A DNA stretch of 10,743 bases from contig JBCCYM010000063.1 of the NCBI GenBank assembly GCA_039190005.1, positions 1 to 10,743 of the forward strand. The letters run 5' to 3'. The notes beneath the pieces are model-generated. The model did no database searches. It saw only the letters and a program-made list of their open reading frames with translations, and was not told the origin of the DNA. The DNA is from JBCCYM01 sp039190005. GTDB taxonomy: Bacteria; Pseudomonadota; Gammaproteobacteria; UBA12402. The first letter of the stretch is position 1, and every line of letters starts with the position of its first letter. The translations under genes and the position numbers were made by a program. This document shows positions 1 to 7,500 of this stretch, one piece after another.

Positions 1-33
1 CATGCGCAGGTTCGAATCCTGCCACCCCAGCCA
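1..33 (+). tRNA. tRNA-Gln, 3' part only (5' end lies outside the window)
   Basis: The visible part is a complete T arm (stem GCAGG at 6-10, loop TTCGAAT at 11-17, stem CCTGC at 18-22), then a seven-base acceptor strand CACCCCA (23-29), discriminator G30 and an encoded CCA (31-33). An acceptor strand ending in A72 (implying U1) with G73 is the known identity pattern of tRNA-Gln. The E. coli tRNA-Gln 3' end, TACCCCAGCCA, differs by one base. The anticodon is not visible, so the isotype is inferred from the acceptor end. A tRNA-Gln just upstream of prs is also known from Pseudomonas, which supports the call. Confidence 0.8.
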
Positions 34-147
34 TGTATTATTTTAGATAATTTCGAAATTGAGCATAAATAATCGCATTTTAACCTTTCTTTCAAAGATA
101 ATTTTTTGCACAATGTCAATCTATTTGCCGTAACCTCAGGAATACGT

Positions 148-1092
148 ATGTTAAAAAAAATGATGCTTTTTAGTGGTAATTCCAACCCCACGCTCTTCAG
201 CCGCTTGACTAAACACTTAAATTTACCCGCCGGACAAGCCATTGTTGACCGTTTTAGCGATGAAGAAATTCAAATTGAAATCACTGAAAATGTACGTGGA
301 CACCATGTGTTTATCGTCCAATCGACTAACCCGCCAGCGGAACATTTAATTGAATTATTATTGATGGCGGACGCGCTGCATCGCGCTTCAGCCGCCCGAA
401 TCACCGCTGTATTGCCGTATTATGGCTACGCCCGTCAAGATCGCCGTATCCGTTCCGCTCGTGTACCCATCTCGGCAAAAGTCATTGCCGACATGATCGC
501 CTCGGCTGGAATTGACCGCATTTTGACCGTTGATTTACATGCCGACCAAATTCAGGGCTTTTTTGATATCCCCGTTGATAATGTCTACAGCACACCGCTT
601 ATACTTGATGACATTAAAACAAAACCGCTTGGTAAAGTGATGGTTATTTCGCCGGATGTCGGTGGCGTTATTCGCGCCCGCGCTATTACCAAGCATATTC
701 CTGGTTCAGATTTGGCTATTATTGATAAACGTCGTTCCAAACCCAACCAATCCAGTGTCATGCATGTGATTGGTGATGTTAAGGGTTGCGATTGTGTGAT
801 TGTCGATGATATTGTCGACACCGCCGGCACATTATGCCAAGCTGTAAGCGCTTTAAAAGAACGCGGCGCGAATTCAGTCACCGCTTATGTGACTCATCCC
901 GTGCTTTCCGGTCCAGCGGTTGATAATATCAATAAAAGCGAACTCGATGAGCTGGTGATTACCGACACCATTGAAGTCAATGATCAGGTTAAAAATTGTT
1001 CGCGTATTCGCCAGATCAGTATCGCGGATATGCTGTCACAATCGATAAAACGCGTTCATGATGAGCAATCCATCAGCTCTCTTTTTATATAA
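148..1092 (+). CDS. prs: Ribose-phosphate pyrophosphokinase (PRPP synthase)
   Basis: This cytoplasmic enzyme transfers pyrophosphate from ATP to ribose-5-phosphate, giving PRPP for purine, pyrimidine, histidine, tryptophan and NAD synthesis. The 314-residue product matches the usual length (E. coli 315). Visible signatures are the ATP-binding segment RQDRRIRSARVP (96-107), the catalytic-loop HADQIQGFFD (131-140), IIDKRR (191-196) and the PRPP loop VIVDDIVDTAGTL (217-229). The frame stays open upstream to a TTG at 106. I chose ATG 148 because AGGA (138-141) sits six bases before it and because the extra 14 residues have no counterpart in E. coli Prs. hemW follows after 35 bases in the same direction, so co-transcription is likely. 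In Pseudomonas prs is followed by rplY and pth, which are not here. Confidence 0.97.
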   Translation: MLKKMMLFSGNSNPTLFSRLTKHLNLPAGQAIVDRFSDEEIQIEITENVRGHHVFIVQSTNPPAEHLIELLLMADALHRASAARITAVLPYYGYARQDRRIRSARVPISAKVIADMIASAGIDRILTVDLHADQIQGFFDIPVDNVYSTPLILDDIKTKPLGKVMVISPDVGGVIRARAITKHIPGSDLAIIDKRRSKPNQSSVMHVIGDVKGCDCVIVDDIVDTAGTLCQAVSALKERGANSVTAYVTHPVLSGPAVDNINKSELDELVITDTIEVNDQVKNCSRIRQISIADMLSQSIKRVHDEQSISSLFI

Positions 1093-1127
1093 AAGGCTGA
1101 AAACCGCCCTGACCTGAACCTTCAAAC

Positions 1128-2294
1128 ATGCCAAGTATAGAAACACATCTTGGTTTGCGACAGCCACTTCCGTTAACCTTATATATTCACATCCCTTGGT
1201 GTGTGCGCAAATGCCCTTATTGTGATTTCAACTCACACCGCGCGGGCAAGAACATTCCTGAGCGGGACTATATTGATCAACTCATCGCCGATCTTAAACA
1301 AGATCTGCCAAAAGCGAAAGGTCGACAGCTATCCGCTATTTTTATCGGTGGTGGCACGCCAAGTTTATTGTCAGCTCAGGCTGTAGGAAATTTACTGCGA
1401 CGCGTCCATCGTTTGCTGCCATTTTCATCACAAACTGAAATTACTCTGGAAGCTAATCCAGGCACTGTTGAGCAAAGGAAATTTAGTGATTTCCACCATG
1501 CCGGGATTAATCGATTGTCAATTGGCATTCAGAGTTTTCAAGACGATAAATTAAGCGCGCTTGGTCGTATTCATAATGCCGAAGAAGCCAAAAAAGCCGT
1601 CGCTATTGCCCAAAACAGTGGTATTGATCGTCTCAATCTTGATCTTATGCACGGCTTACCACAACAAAGCGTCAACGATACCTTATACGACTTACAAACC
1701 GCCATTGATTTCGCGCCAGATCATCTATCCTGGTATGAGCTTACCATTGAACCGAAGACGGTTTTCGCCAAACACACACCGGCATTGCCGACTGATGATA
1801 GCTTAGAATCAATACAGCAAGCAGGCAAAGCGTTACTTGCCCAATATGATTACCATCATTATGAAATTTCGGCGTATTGTCACCATCAGTCTTACTGTCA
1901 ACATAATCTCAATTATTGGCAGTTTGGTGATTACCTCGGCATCGGTGCCGGCGCCCATAGCAAAATCACCGATACTGCCAGCGGCGATGTCAAACGTTAT
2001 TGGAAATTACGCAATCCTCGTGATTATCTTGCCGCCGAAACTGATTTTATTGCCGGCAGTGAGCGCGTTACGCCAGCAATGTTACCCTTAGAGTTTATGA
2101 TGAACGCGCTACGCCTCAATGACGGTATTGATCTGGCATTATTCAAGCAGCGCTGCGGCTTGGATATCGACCATATCGCCTCAGCCTTACAACAGGGACA
2201 AACACAACAGTTACTCCGTGTTGAAGAAGAACGATTATACACTACGGCACTGGGGAAACGTTTTTTGAATGACTGTATTAATCTGTTTGCTTGA
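1128..2294 (+). CDS. hemW: Radical SAM haem chaperone HemW
   Basis: HemW (formerly YggW, once annotated as oxygen-independent coproporphyrinogen oxidase) binds haem and is thought to deliver it to membrane proteins such as respiratory enzymes. The 388-residue product has the radical SAM cluster motif CVRKCPYC (Cys25, Cys29, Cys32), the SAM-contacting GGGTPS (74-79), EANPGT (108-113), LDLMHGLP (171-178) and the HemW-type HNLNYW (259-264) followed by GDYLGIGAGAH (267-277). True HemN differs around the Cys motif and N terminus, and the sequence tracks E. coli HemW along its length. ATG 1128 is the only reasonable start and places the conserved LYIHIPWC at residues 18-25. No strong Shine-Dalgarno precedes it, so translation may depend on coupling or a weak site. 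In E. coli hemW follows rdgB; here it follows prs. Confidence 0.95.
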   Translation: MPSIETHLGLRQPLPLTLYIHIPWCVRKCPYCDFNSHRAGKNIPERDYIDQLIADLKQDLPKAKGRQLSAIFIGGGTPSLLSAQAVGNLLRRVHRLLPFSSQTEITLEANPGTVEQRKFSDFHHAGINRLSIGIQSFQDDKLSALGRIHNAEEAKKAVAIAQNSGIDRLNLDLMHGLPQQSVNDTLYDLQTAIDFAPDHLSWYELTIEPKTVFAKHTPALPTDDSLESIQQAGKALLAQYDYHHYEISAYCHHQSYCQHNLNYWQFGDYLGIGAGAHSKITDTASGDVKRYWKLRNPRDYLAAETDFIAGSERVTPAMLPLEFMMNALRLNDGIDLALFKQRCGLDIDHIASALQQGQTQQLLRVEEERLYTTALGKRFLNDCINLFA

Positions 2295-2339
2295 TTTGAT
2301 CAGCAAGAACTATTATTATGGCTATAAATAGGTAAAAAA

Positions 2340-2534
2340 ATGTTAACAACACTAAAGCGAAAAATCAAAAACTATATTAGTGGTGAAGATAAATTCATCC
2401 ATCATTTTGATAATGAACATCAAAAACGTTCTATGTCACAACGGGAAACCATTGTCAAACACGCGAAAATAGCTCGTCTGCGTGATAAAGCGATTAAAAT
2501 TGAAAAAACGGATAAAGACTTATTTGATTTTTAA
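2340..2534 (+). CDS. Small basic protein, resembling the CBU_0585-type family
   Basis: This gene encodes 64 residues rich in Lys, Arg and His, with an acidic, aromatic C terminus (DKDLFDF). AGGT at 2330-2333 lies about six bases before the ATG. The centre, DKFIHHFDNEH (17-27), then SMSQRE (31-36) and IARLRDKA (44-51), matches from memory the layout of a small uncharacterised protein family in Coxiella and Legionella, where an [E/D]KF(L/I)xxFD stretch is followed by an SxSQ motif and an RLRD motif. I cannot verify that by search. There is no signal peptide, membrane segment or cysteine, so it is probably cytoplasmic and largely helical. It lies 45 bases after hemW in the same direction and may be the last gene of that unit. 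Function unknown. Confidence 0.75.
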   Translation: MLTTLKRKIKNYISGEDKFIHHFDNEHQKRSMSQRETIVKHAKIARLRDKAIKIEKTDKDLFDF

Positions 2535-2538
2535 CCTT

Positions 2539-2583
2539 GGTCCCTGAGCCTGCTTGCCCTGAGCTTGTCGAAGGGTCGAAGGG
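2539..2583. repeat. Interspersed repeat, copy A (TGCTTGCCCTGAGC / GTCGAAGG family)
   Basis: This block sits between two convergent genes and shares three modules with the block at 3310-3384: GGTCCCTG (2539-2546), TGCTTGCCCTGAGC (2551-2564) and tandem GTCGAAGG units (2567-2574 and 2575-2582). The motif CCCTTCGACAAGCTCAGGG on the opposite strand is a REP-like sequence that recurs in many bacterial genomes. Copy A has one long module and two 8-base units, while copy B has two and three. The difference in unit number suggests growth by slippage or recombination. Confidence 0.8.
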
Positions 2584-2591
2584 CGGTTTTT
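2556..2591 (+). terminator. Possible intrinsic terminator inside repeat copy A
   Basis: GCCCT (2556-2560) can pair with AGGGC (2580-2584), extended by two G-T pairs at the base. An inner CTT-GTCG-AAG stem (2564-2573) fits within, and TTTTT follows at 2587-2591. The position, 21 bases after the 64-residue gene, suits termination of the prs-hemW transcript. The stem is short and interrupted, and an alternative pairing (CCCT 2557-2560 with AGGG 2572-2575) competes with it, so this is a candidate only. Confidence 0.35.
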
Positions 2592-2595
2592 AGGT

Positions 2596-3204
2596 TTAGG
2601 TCGAACGGTTTTGACTTTTCTTACTGTTAGATGAATGACCGCCAATAAAGAAACTCATGCCCAAGGTAACAAGCACATCTTGTTTTGAGCCGGTAAAGGT
2701 ATACACATCTTTGACTTCGGCACGTAAGGCCGTGCGACGATCCATTTGCAATTCTAAACCACCACCTCCGGAAATGTTGGCTAAACTTCGTGGATCGTTA
2801 TTCGCCGGATTTTTAATGTGCGTCACTCCAAAACCGCCAATGAGATAGGGCTGCAATCTTTTCTCGACCCGAAAATAGTATAAATTACCAATACTATAGA
2901 AATAACTGTTATCATTTGATGATATGTCTTTTCGTTTTGTTTCAAACAAGCCGCCGGATAATTCAGTCGTCCAATGTTTTGTCGCGTTGTAACCCAGAGA
3001 GATAACACCAACCGCTGTATTATCCAATTTTTGTTTGCCAGAAAACCAAAAATAGCCACCACCTGGTGTTAGTGTAAAAAGTCCGGGCGGGCGCGGCACT
3101 AATGTATTCGCATCGGTATTTGTGTCAGCCCAGCTATTACCACAATATAATAACATCATGATCAGACAATTAAGAGACCAGACTGCGTATAGTTTGTTTT
3201 TCAT
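2596..3204 (-). CDS. Outer-membrane beta-barrel protein (OmpA-barrel-like), barrel domain only
   Basis: The 202-residue product begins with a signal peptide: basic start, hydrophobic stretch at about 9-20, probable cleavage after NSWA (residue 26). The rest alternates polar and hydrophobic residues with aromatic and glycine-rich strand ends, for example GGGYFWFSG (48-56), YFYSIGNLYYF and YLIGGFGVTHI. It closes with a final-strand-like VLVTLGMSFFIGG (176-188). This is the pattern of an eight-stranded barrel of the OmpA N-terminal type. No OmpA C-terminal peptidoglycan-binding domain follows. Instead there is a polar basic tail (HSSNSKKSQNRST, 189-202) ending 12 bases from repeat copy A. AAGGT at 3217-3213 provides a ribosome site eight bases from the ATG. 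The role is unknown; it is probably structural or an adhesin or porin-like surface protein. It is transcribed alone, with its own promoter region. Confidence 0.75.
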   Translation of the reverse strand: MKNKLYAVWSLNCLIMMLLYCGNSWADTNTDANTLVPRPPGLFTLTPGGGYFWFSGKQKLDNTAVGVISLGYNATKHWTTELSGGLFETKRKDISSNDNSYFYSIGNLYYFRVEKRLQPYLIGGFGVTHIKNPANNDPRSLANISGGGGLELQMDRRTALRAEVKDVYTFTGSKQDVLVTLGMSFFIGGHSSNSKKSQNRST

Positions 3205-3228
3205 TAATAACTACCTTTTAGATACTAA

Positions 3229-3252
3229 TGTTAGTCTAACAAAAATATTATC
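3229..3252 (-). promoter_or_regulatory. Probable promoter with operator-like palindrome for the barrel protein
   Basis: Read on the minus strand, GATAAT (3252-3247) is a good -10 box. Five bases further is the perfect palindrome TGTTAG-A-CTAACA (3241-3229), which would cover the transcription start about 25 bases before the ATG. A dyad over the start site is a common position for a repressor site. The -35 region at 17-base spacing (TGTGAA, 3275-3270) is poor, so the promoter may be activator-dependent. No regulator gene is visible in the window. Confidence 0.4.
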
Positions 3253-3278
3253 TTAAATACAATGCCATCTTCACATCC

Positions 3279-3305
3279 TTCGATAAGAGACTAGCGTTTA
3301 TCGAA
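3279..3305. repeat. Inverted repeat TTCGATAA ... TTATCGAA
   Basis: TTCGATAA (3279-3286) and TTATCGAA (3298-3305) form a perfect 8-base inverted repeat with an 11-base loop, directly abutting repeat copy B. Neither strand has a T-run after it, so I do not call it an intrinsic terminator. It is probably part of the repeat cluster between zipA and the barrel gene. Confidence 0.6.
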
Positions 3306-3309
3306 AAGC

Positions 3310-3384
3310 GGTCCCTGGATCTGCTTGCCCTGAGCTTGCTTGCCCTGAGCCTGTCGAAGGGTCGAAGGGTCGAAGAGTCGCGGG
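3310..3384. repeat. Interspersed repeat, copy B, with tandem GTCGAAGG units
   Basis: The block opens with GGTCCCTG (3310-3317), followed by two copies of TGCTTGCCCTGAGC (3322-3335 and 3337-3350, period 15). Then come GTCGAAGG at 3353-3360 and 3361-3368, GTCGAAGA at 3369-3376 and a degenerate GTCGCGGG at 3377-3384. The end, TCGCGGGAAT (3378-3387), also matches one arm of the unrelated palindromic repeat at 8134-8188, so the block looks like a mosaic. It lies in the gap between zipA and the barrel gene. Confidence 0.8.
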
Positions 3385-3500
3385 AATAACGGCTTGAATT
3401 ATATTAACCGAATCACACGCAAAACTCGCGACTACTATTGTCTAACAAAAACATTACCTAAAACAAGCTAGCAATAAACGCGGTTTATACATAACAACTA

Positions 3501-4511
3501 CTACTGACTGATTGTTCTACGCAAACTTTCAATCTGTTGCTTGGTACAAGCTTGATTCTCACTGAGTTGCAATTGTCCATCCAACGCGGCGGCCACGCGC
3601 TGCGCCGTCGATAGCATTGTGTCGAATACATGCAAAGGATCATTCGCGTCTTTTATATCAGCAAAAAATACCAATGTATCACAACGCGCGCGATTTATAG
3701 TTGACAAATCGAAAGTCCCCGGCGCGGTTGCCGACGCAACACTAAATAGTATTTCTTTTTGCCGGCTTGCTTTGCTATAGGCGTTAAAAAATTTATTCGC
3801 GCCTAACTGCAACCCCTGATTAAGCAATACTTGTAATAAACGATAACCCGGGAAAGGTGTTGTTGTCGAAGCTTTAACATTGATCACAATAAAATCAATC
3901 TGATGCGCATCACTAGCCGGTGCCGGTTCTGTATCTGTTTGATCTTCTTTATCCATCTTATCCGCTTCGCTGTCAGGCGATCGCTTACGCTCCGTTTCAG
4001 TGGCGATTTTTTCTGAATCCGATAGCACAATTGATGGCTTAGGCATAGTCATTTCTATTTCCTTTAGCTGATCCAAGCCAATAGTTGGCAGGGGTTGATC
4101 CTCCTCGATTTTGGCCTGATCAAGTGTTAATTCAATTTGCTCACCACTGACTGCCGCGGTGGTAATTTTTTTCTTATCAATGGTTTTCTTAGGTTTGGCA
4201 GCACTAGGGGATTGATCTGTTGAAATCTCTACAGGTTGTTTTGTTGTCGCGGCTGTTTTTTCAGATGGATTAGCAATCGGCGCGGTATGTTTATCGGCCT
4301 TACGAATACGTGGTTCACCGATAATTTCATCGTCTAACAAGGATACTTGATCACTATTTTTTTCACGCGACATAATTTTTTTCAAATCAAGCGGTTCAGC
4401 GGCATGTTTGTGATATCTTTTTTGACGACGCAAGCCATCCCACAAAATAAATAAGATGGCAAGCGCACCAATAATTAACAAAATATAACGAATACTGTTA
4501 TCACCTAGCAT
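3501..4511 (-). CDS. zipA: Cell division protein ZipA
   Basis: ZipA anchors and bundles FtsZ at the inner membrane during early Z-ring assembly. The 336-residue product has the family layout: an N-terminal membrane segment (about 8-24, N terminus periplasmic), a short basic stretch (GLRRQKRYHKH), a long hydrophilic linker (about 40-200) and a C-terminal FtsZ-binding domain (about 205-336) that starts IDFIVINVKA and contains PGYRLLQVLLNQGL, ILFSVASATAPGTFD and a final helix. E. coli ZipA has a Pro/Gln-rich linker; this one is rich in Lys, Glu, Asp and Thr with few prolines. The gene starts 15 bases after smc ends, with a weak site (AGAAG) before its ATG, so co-transcription with smc is likely. 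smc-zipA is a conserved pair in many Gammaproteobacteria, usually with ligA next; ligA is not here. Confidence 0.93.
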   Translation of the reverse strand: MLGDNSIRYILLIIGALAILFILWDGLRRQKRYHKHAAEPLDLKKIMSREKNSDQVSLLDDEIIGEPRIRKADKHTAPIANPSEKTAATTKQPVEISTDQSPSAAKPKKTIDKKKITTAAVSGEQIELTLDQAKIEEDQPLPTIGLDQLKEIEMTMPKPSIVLSDSEKIATETERKRSPDSEADKMDKEDQTDTEPAPASDAHQIDFIVINVKASTTTPFPGYRLLQVLLNQGLQLGANKFFNAYSKASRQKEILFSVASATAPGTFDLSTINRARCDTLVFFADIKDANDPLHVFDTMLSTAQRVAAALDGQLQLSENQACTKQQIESLRRTISQ

Positions 4512-4526
4512 AACTTCTTTTTACAA

Positions 4527-7500
4527 TTAAGCGGCTGCCATTTCAAGCGCCTTACCAATATCAACAGCCACTATTCTCGACACCCCAGGCTCGTTCATTG
4601 TCACACCGGTTAACTGATCGGCGATTTCCATGGTGATTTTATTATGGGTGACAAAAATAAACTGTACTTTATCTGACATCTCTTTAACCAAATTGCTGTA
4701 ACGTAATACATTAGCGTCATCAAGTGGCGCGTCAACCTCATCCAGCATACAGAACGGCGCGGGATTAAGTTGAAAGATGGAAAACACCAGCGCGATAGCG
4801 GTTAACGCTTTTTCACCACCCGACAAAAGATGAATACTGCTGTTTTTCTTACCTGGCGGCTGCGCCATCACCACCACACCGGTTTCTAATAGATTCGAAT
4901 CAGTCAACTCAAGGTAAGCGCGACCTCCACCAAAAATCTTGGGAAACAGCCGTTGAAATTCATCATTGACTTGATCAAAGGTTTCTTTAAAACGTCGGCG
5001 CGTATCCTGATCAATTTTACGGATAGCATTTTCCAAGGTTTGCAGCCCTTCTTCCAAATCAAGACGCTGGCGGTCAAGGTGGTTATGGCGTTCGGTCTCA
5101 GTCTCAAGTTCATCAATGGCGGCAAGATTAATCGGGCCTAAACGAGCAATACTGTTGGCTATTTTTTGCAAGGATTGCTCTAAAGTTTCAATGGTGAGCG
5201 TTTCATCAAGCGCCGCTAAAATGGCTTGTAACTGATGACCTGATTCATTCAATGATTCCTGCAAGGTTGAACGCCGAACTTTACGTTCCTGCAATTGTAA
5301 GCGTTCACTTTCCAAAGCGGAACGTACTTCCTGCACCGCTTGTTCAGCCTCTTTACGGTTTTCTTCCTGCTGCTGAATGCGATGCTCCACTTGAGAATTT
5401 TCCTGCTGAATTGCTTTTAACACAGTTTCACACTCGACACGTTGGCTTAACCATTGCTCAAGTTTTTCTTGTATCGCGGCTATTGGTGTAATGTCCTCAG
5501 CCAGTTTTGTCTCTAATCGCTGCCGTTGTTGTTCTAAAGTGGCGTATTGTTGTTCAGTGCGCAACAAAGCCGCTTGTCCCGCTTCAAGCTGCGATTGCAG
5601 TGTTTGATAACGCACATCTAAACGATGGAGTTCCTCGCGATACTGTTGCGCCGCTGTTCTGGCGTCACTGAATTTTTGCCGGTACTGTTCACGCTGATCG
5701 AGCAAGCTTTCACGTTCTTTAATATCTTGTTCCATTGCCATCGTAGCCTGTTGCCAATTCTGTTTCGCGGTCGCCAAATCACCAGCAACGGTATCATTAT
5801 GTTGTGTCAATGTCGCCATTTCTTCCGTCAGTTTTTGCGCGCGCTGTTTAACGGTCTGTAACTGCTCACCGTGTACTTTCCATTTCGCCCGCGCGTCGGC
5901 TAACTCATGATTGGCATCATTGACACTGTTCCGCGCTACAGTCATCTCCGTCTCAATTTTAGCTAAGGCTTGCTCACTTTCATGTAATTGCGCTTCAGTC
6001 GCTTGGAGAGATGTCGCGCATTCAGTAGTCGCTGATTCAAGCTGTCTGATTTCATGCTCACGCTGTAGAATACCAACCTTATTATCACCTGGTTTAAACA
6101 CACATAGCCAATGCTTACCAAAGTAAGTGCCATCTTGACATACCACGGATTCATGCGCTTGTAATCGCTGTCGCAACTGCATTGCCTGATCAAAGCTATT
6201 GGCTACATACACATGCGCTAACAATGGCTGAATCTCCGGCACGAATGATTTGATTTTATCCAATAAACGCTCACCATCCATCGCGCTCGGTTGTTGTGGT
6301 TTACCCGCTACCAATAACATTAATCGTCCGGAGTCAAACCCATTGATAATGTCCTGTAGCGGCTCGTTACCTTCAATACAAATCGCCTCAAGCAACTGAC
6401 CTAACACCACTTCTACGGCCAACTCCCAACCTTCTTGTATTTCAAGACATTGCGCCAAGCGCAATTTATCCGCTAAGCGCCACTGTTTCAGCCAGTTCAT
6501 CTGCTTTTCACTTTTACCCAATGCCGATTGTTGCAGGGTTTCCAGTGACGCTAATCGTCCGCGCAGGGTTTGTAAGGTTTCCCGTTGCTGCGCCAGCTGA
6601 TCACGCGCCTGCTGACTTCGTTGACGTTGTTGCTGCTGTTGTTGCTGCAAATCTTGTAATGTATCTTCTTCTTCCTGCAAGCGTAATTCCGCGGCCTGTA
6701 TCTGTTCAGTCAATACCTGATGCGCTTGTTCCAACTGCTGATAGTCAACCGCGCGCTGTTCAAGGTCAATCTGTTGCAAGCGTTCACTGGCATGTTGATG
6801 CTGCTGCTCTAAATGACTGATTCGTGTTTGCTCAATTTCAACTGTTTTACTGGTTTGTGAGGAACAATGATTAAAGTCATCCCAAATTTCTTGCCAGCGA
6901 TGGGTATCCTGTTCCGCCGCGATACGCGCCTGTTGCGCCTGCTGATCAAGCTGGCGTGTCTGCTCCAGCTGTGGTGTTAATTGTGCCAGCGCCTGCCGCA
7001 AGTTATCAAGCTGATTTTTATCGTTGACAATGCGCTGCGACGTATCCGTCAATGCTTGTTTGACCTGATTAATATCGGTATTGAGTGTTTCCTGCCGTGA
7101 TTTTTCATGCTGAACGCGCTGTTCCAAACGGGTGATCTCAGTCCCCGCCTGGTATACTTTTGATTGCGCGTCGGTGAGTTGTTGTACGGTGTCATGTTGC
7201 TGTTCGCGCAAATTAACCAAATCGGTATCGATCGACTGCTGATCGGCAAGCTTTGATTCCAATAATACCTCACCCTCATTTAACAAACGATCACCTTTTT
7301 GTATCTCATCATCAAGCTGTTGCCAGCGAATGGCTAAATGCTGCCCTTTGTAGACCTGCTCCTCCGCTTTCAAGGTCTTGTAACGCTCAGCTGAACGTGA
7401 CTGGCGACGCAGGCGATCAATCTGCTTGCCTTGTTCATCGAGCAAGTCATTGATTCTGGATAAGTTTTCCCGGGTGTGTTTAATTCTATTTTCAGTTTCA

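Larger units (their letters stand above)
3235..3465. repeat. Imperfect direct repeat pair flanking repeat copy B (3235-3259 and 3441-3465)
   Basis: TCTAACAAAAATATTATC (from 3235) and TCTAACAAAAACATTACC (from 3441) agree at 21 of 25 positions by hand alignment, including an identical first 11 bases. The left copy includes the -10 and half the palindrome upstream of the barrel gene. The right copy lies just beyond the end of zipA and carries a shorter dyad TTGT-CTA-ACAA. The pair encloses the GTCGAAGG repeat block, as if a promoter-proximal segment was duplicated around an insertion. It is too diverged for a recent target-site duplication. Confidence 0.6.

Noticed and set aside
49..60. Perfect 12-base palindrome AATTTCGAAATT between the tRNA and prs
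   Set aside because: Short, AT-rich and without a T-run or clear promoter around it; could be chance, so not called as a terminator or operator.
106..147. TTG at 106 as the start of prs, adding 14 residues
   Set aside because: ATG 148 has AGGA at proper spacing and gives the usual family length; the extension matches nothing in known Prs.
585..881. Minus-strand 98-residue frame inside prs, and similar frames inside hemW and smc
   Set aside because: Antisense or shifted shadows of well-supported genes with no motifs of their own.
2318..2335. Five-codon frame (MAINR) ending just before the 64-residue gene
   Set aside because: It overlaps the ribosome site and might couple translation, but nothing besides position supports it.
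3279..3305. Inverted repeat as a terminator for zipA
   Set aside because: No T-run follows on either strand, and it abuts a repeat block, so it is listed only as a repeat.
3353..3384. GTCGAAGG units as a CRISPR-like array
   Set aside because: The units are 8 bases and directly adjacent, with no spacers and no cas genes nearby.
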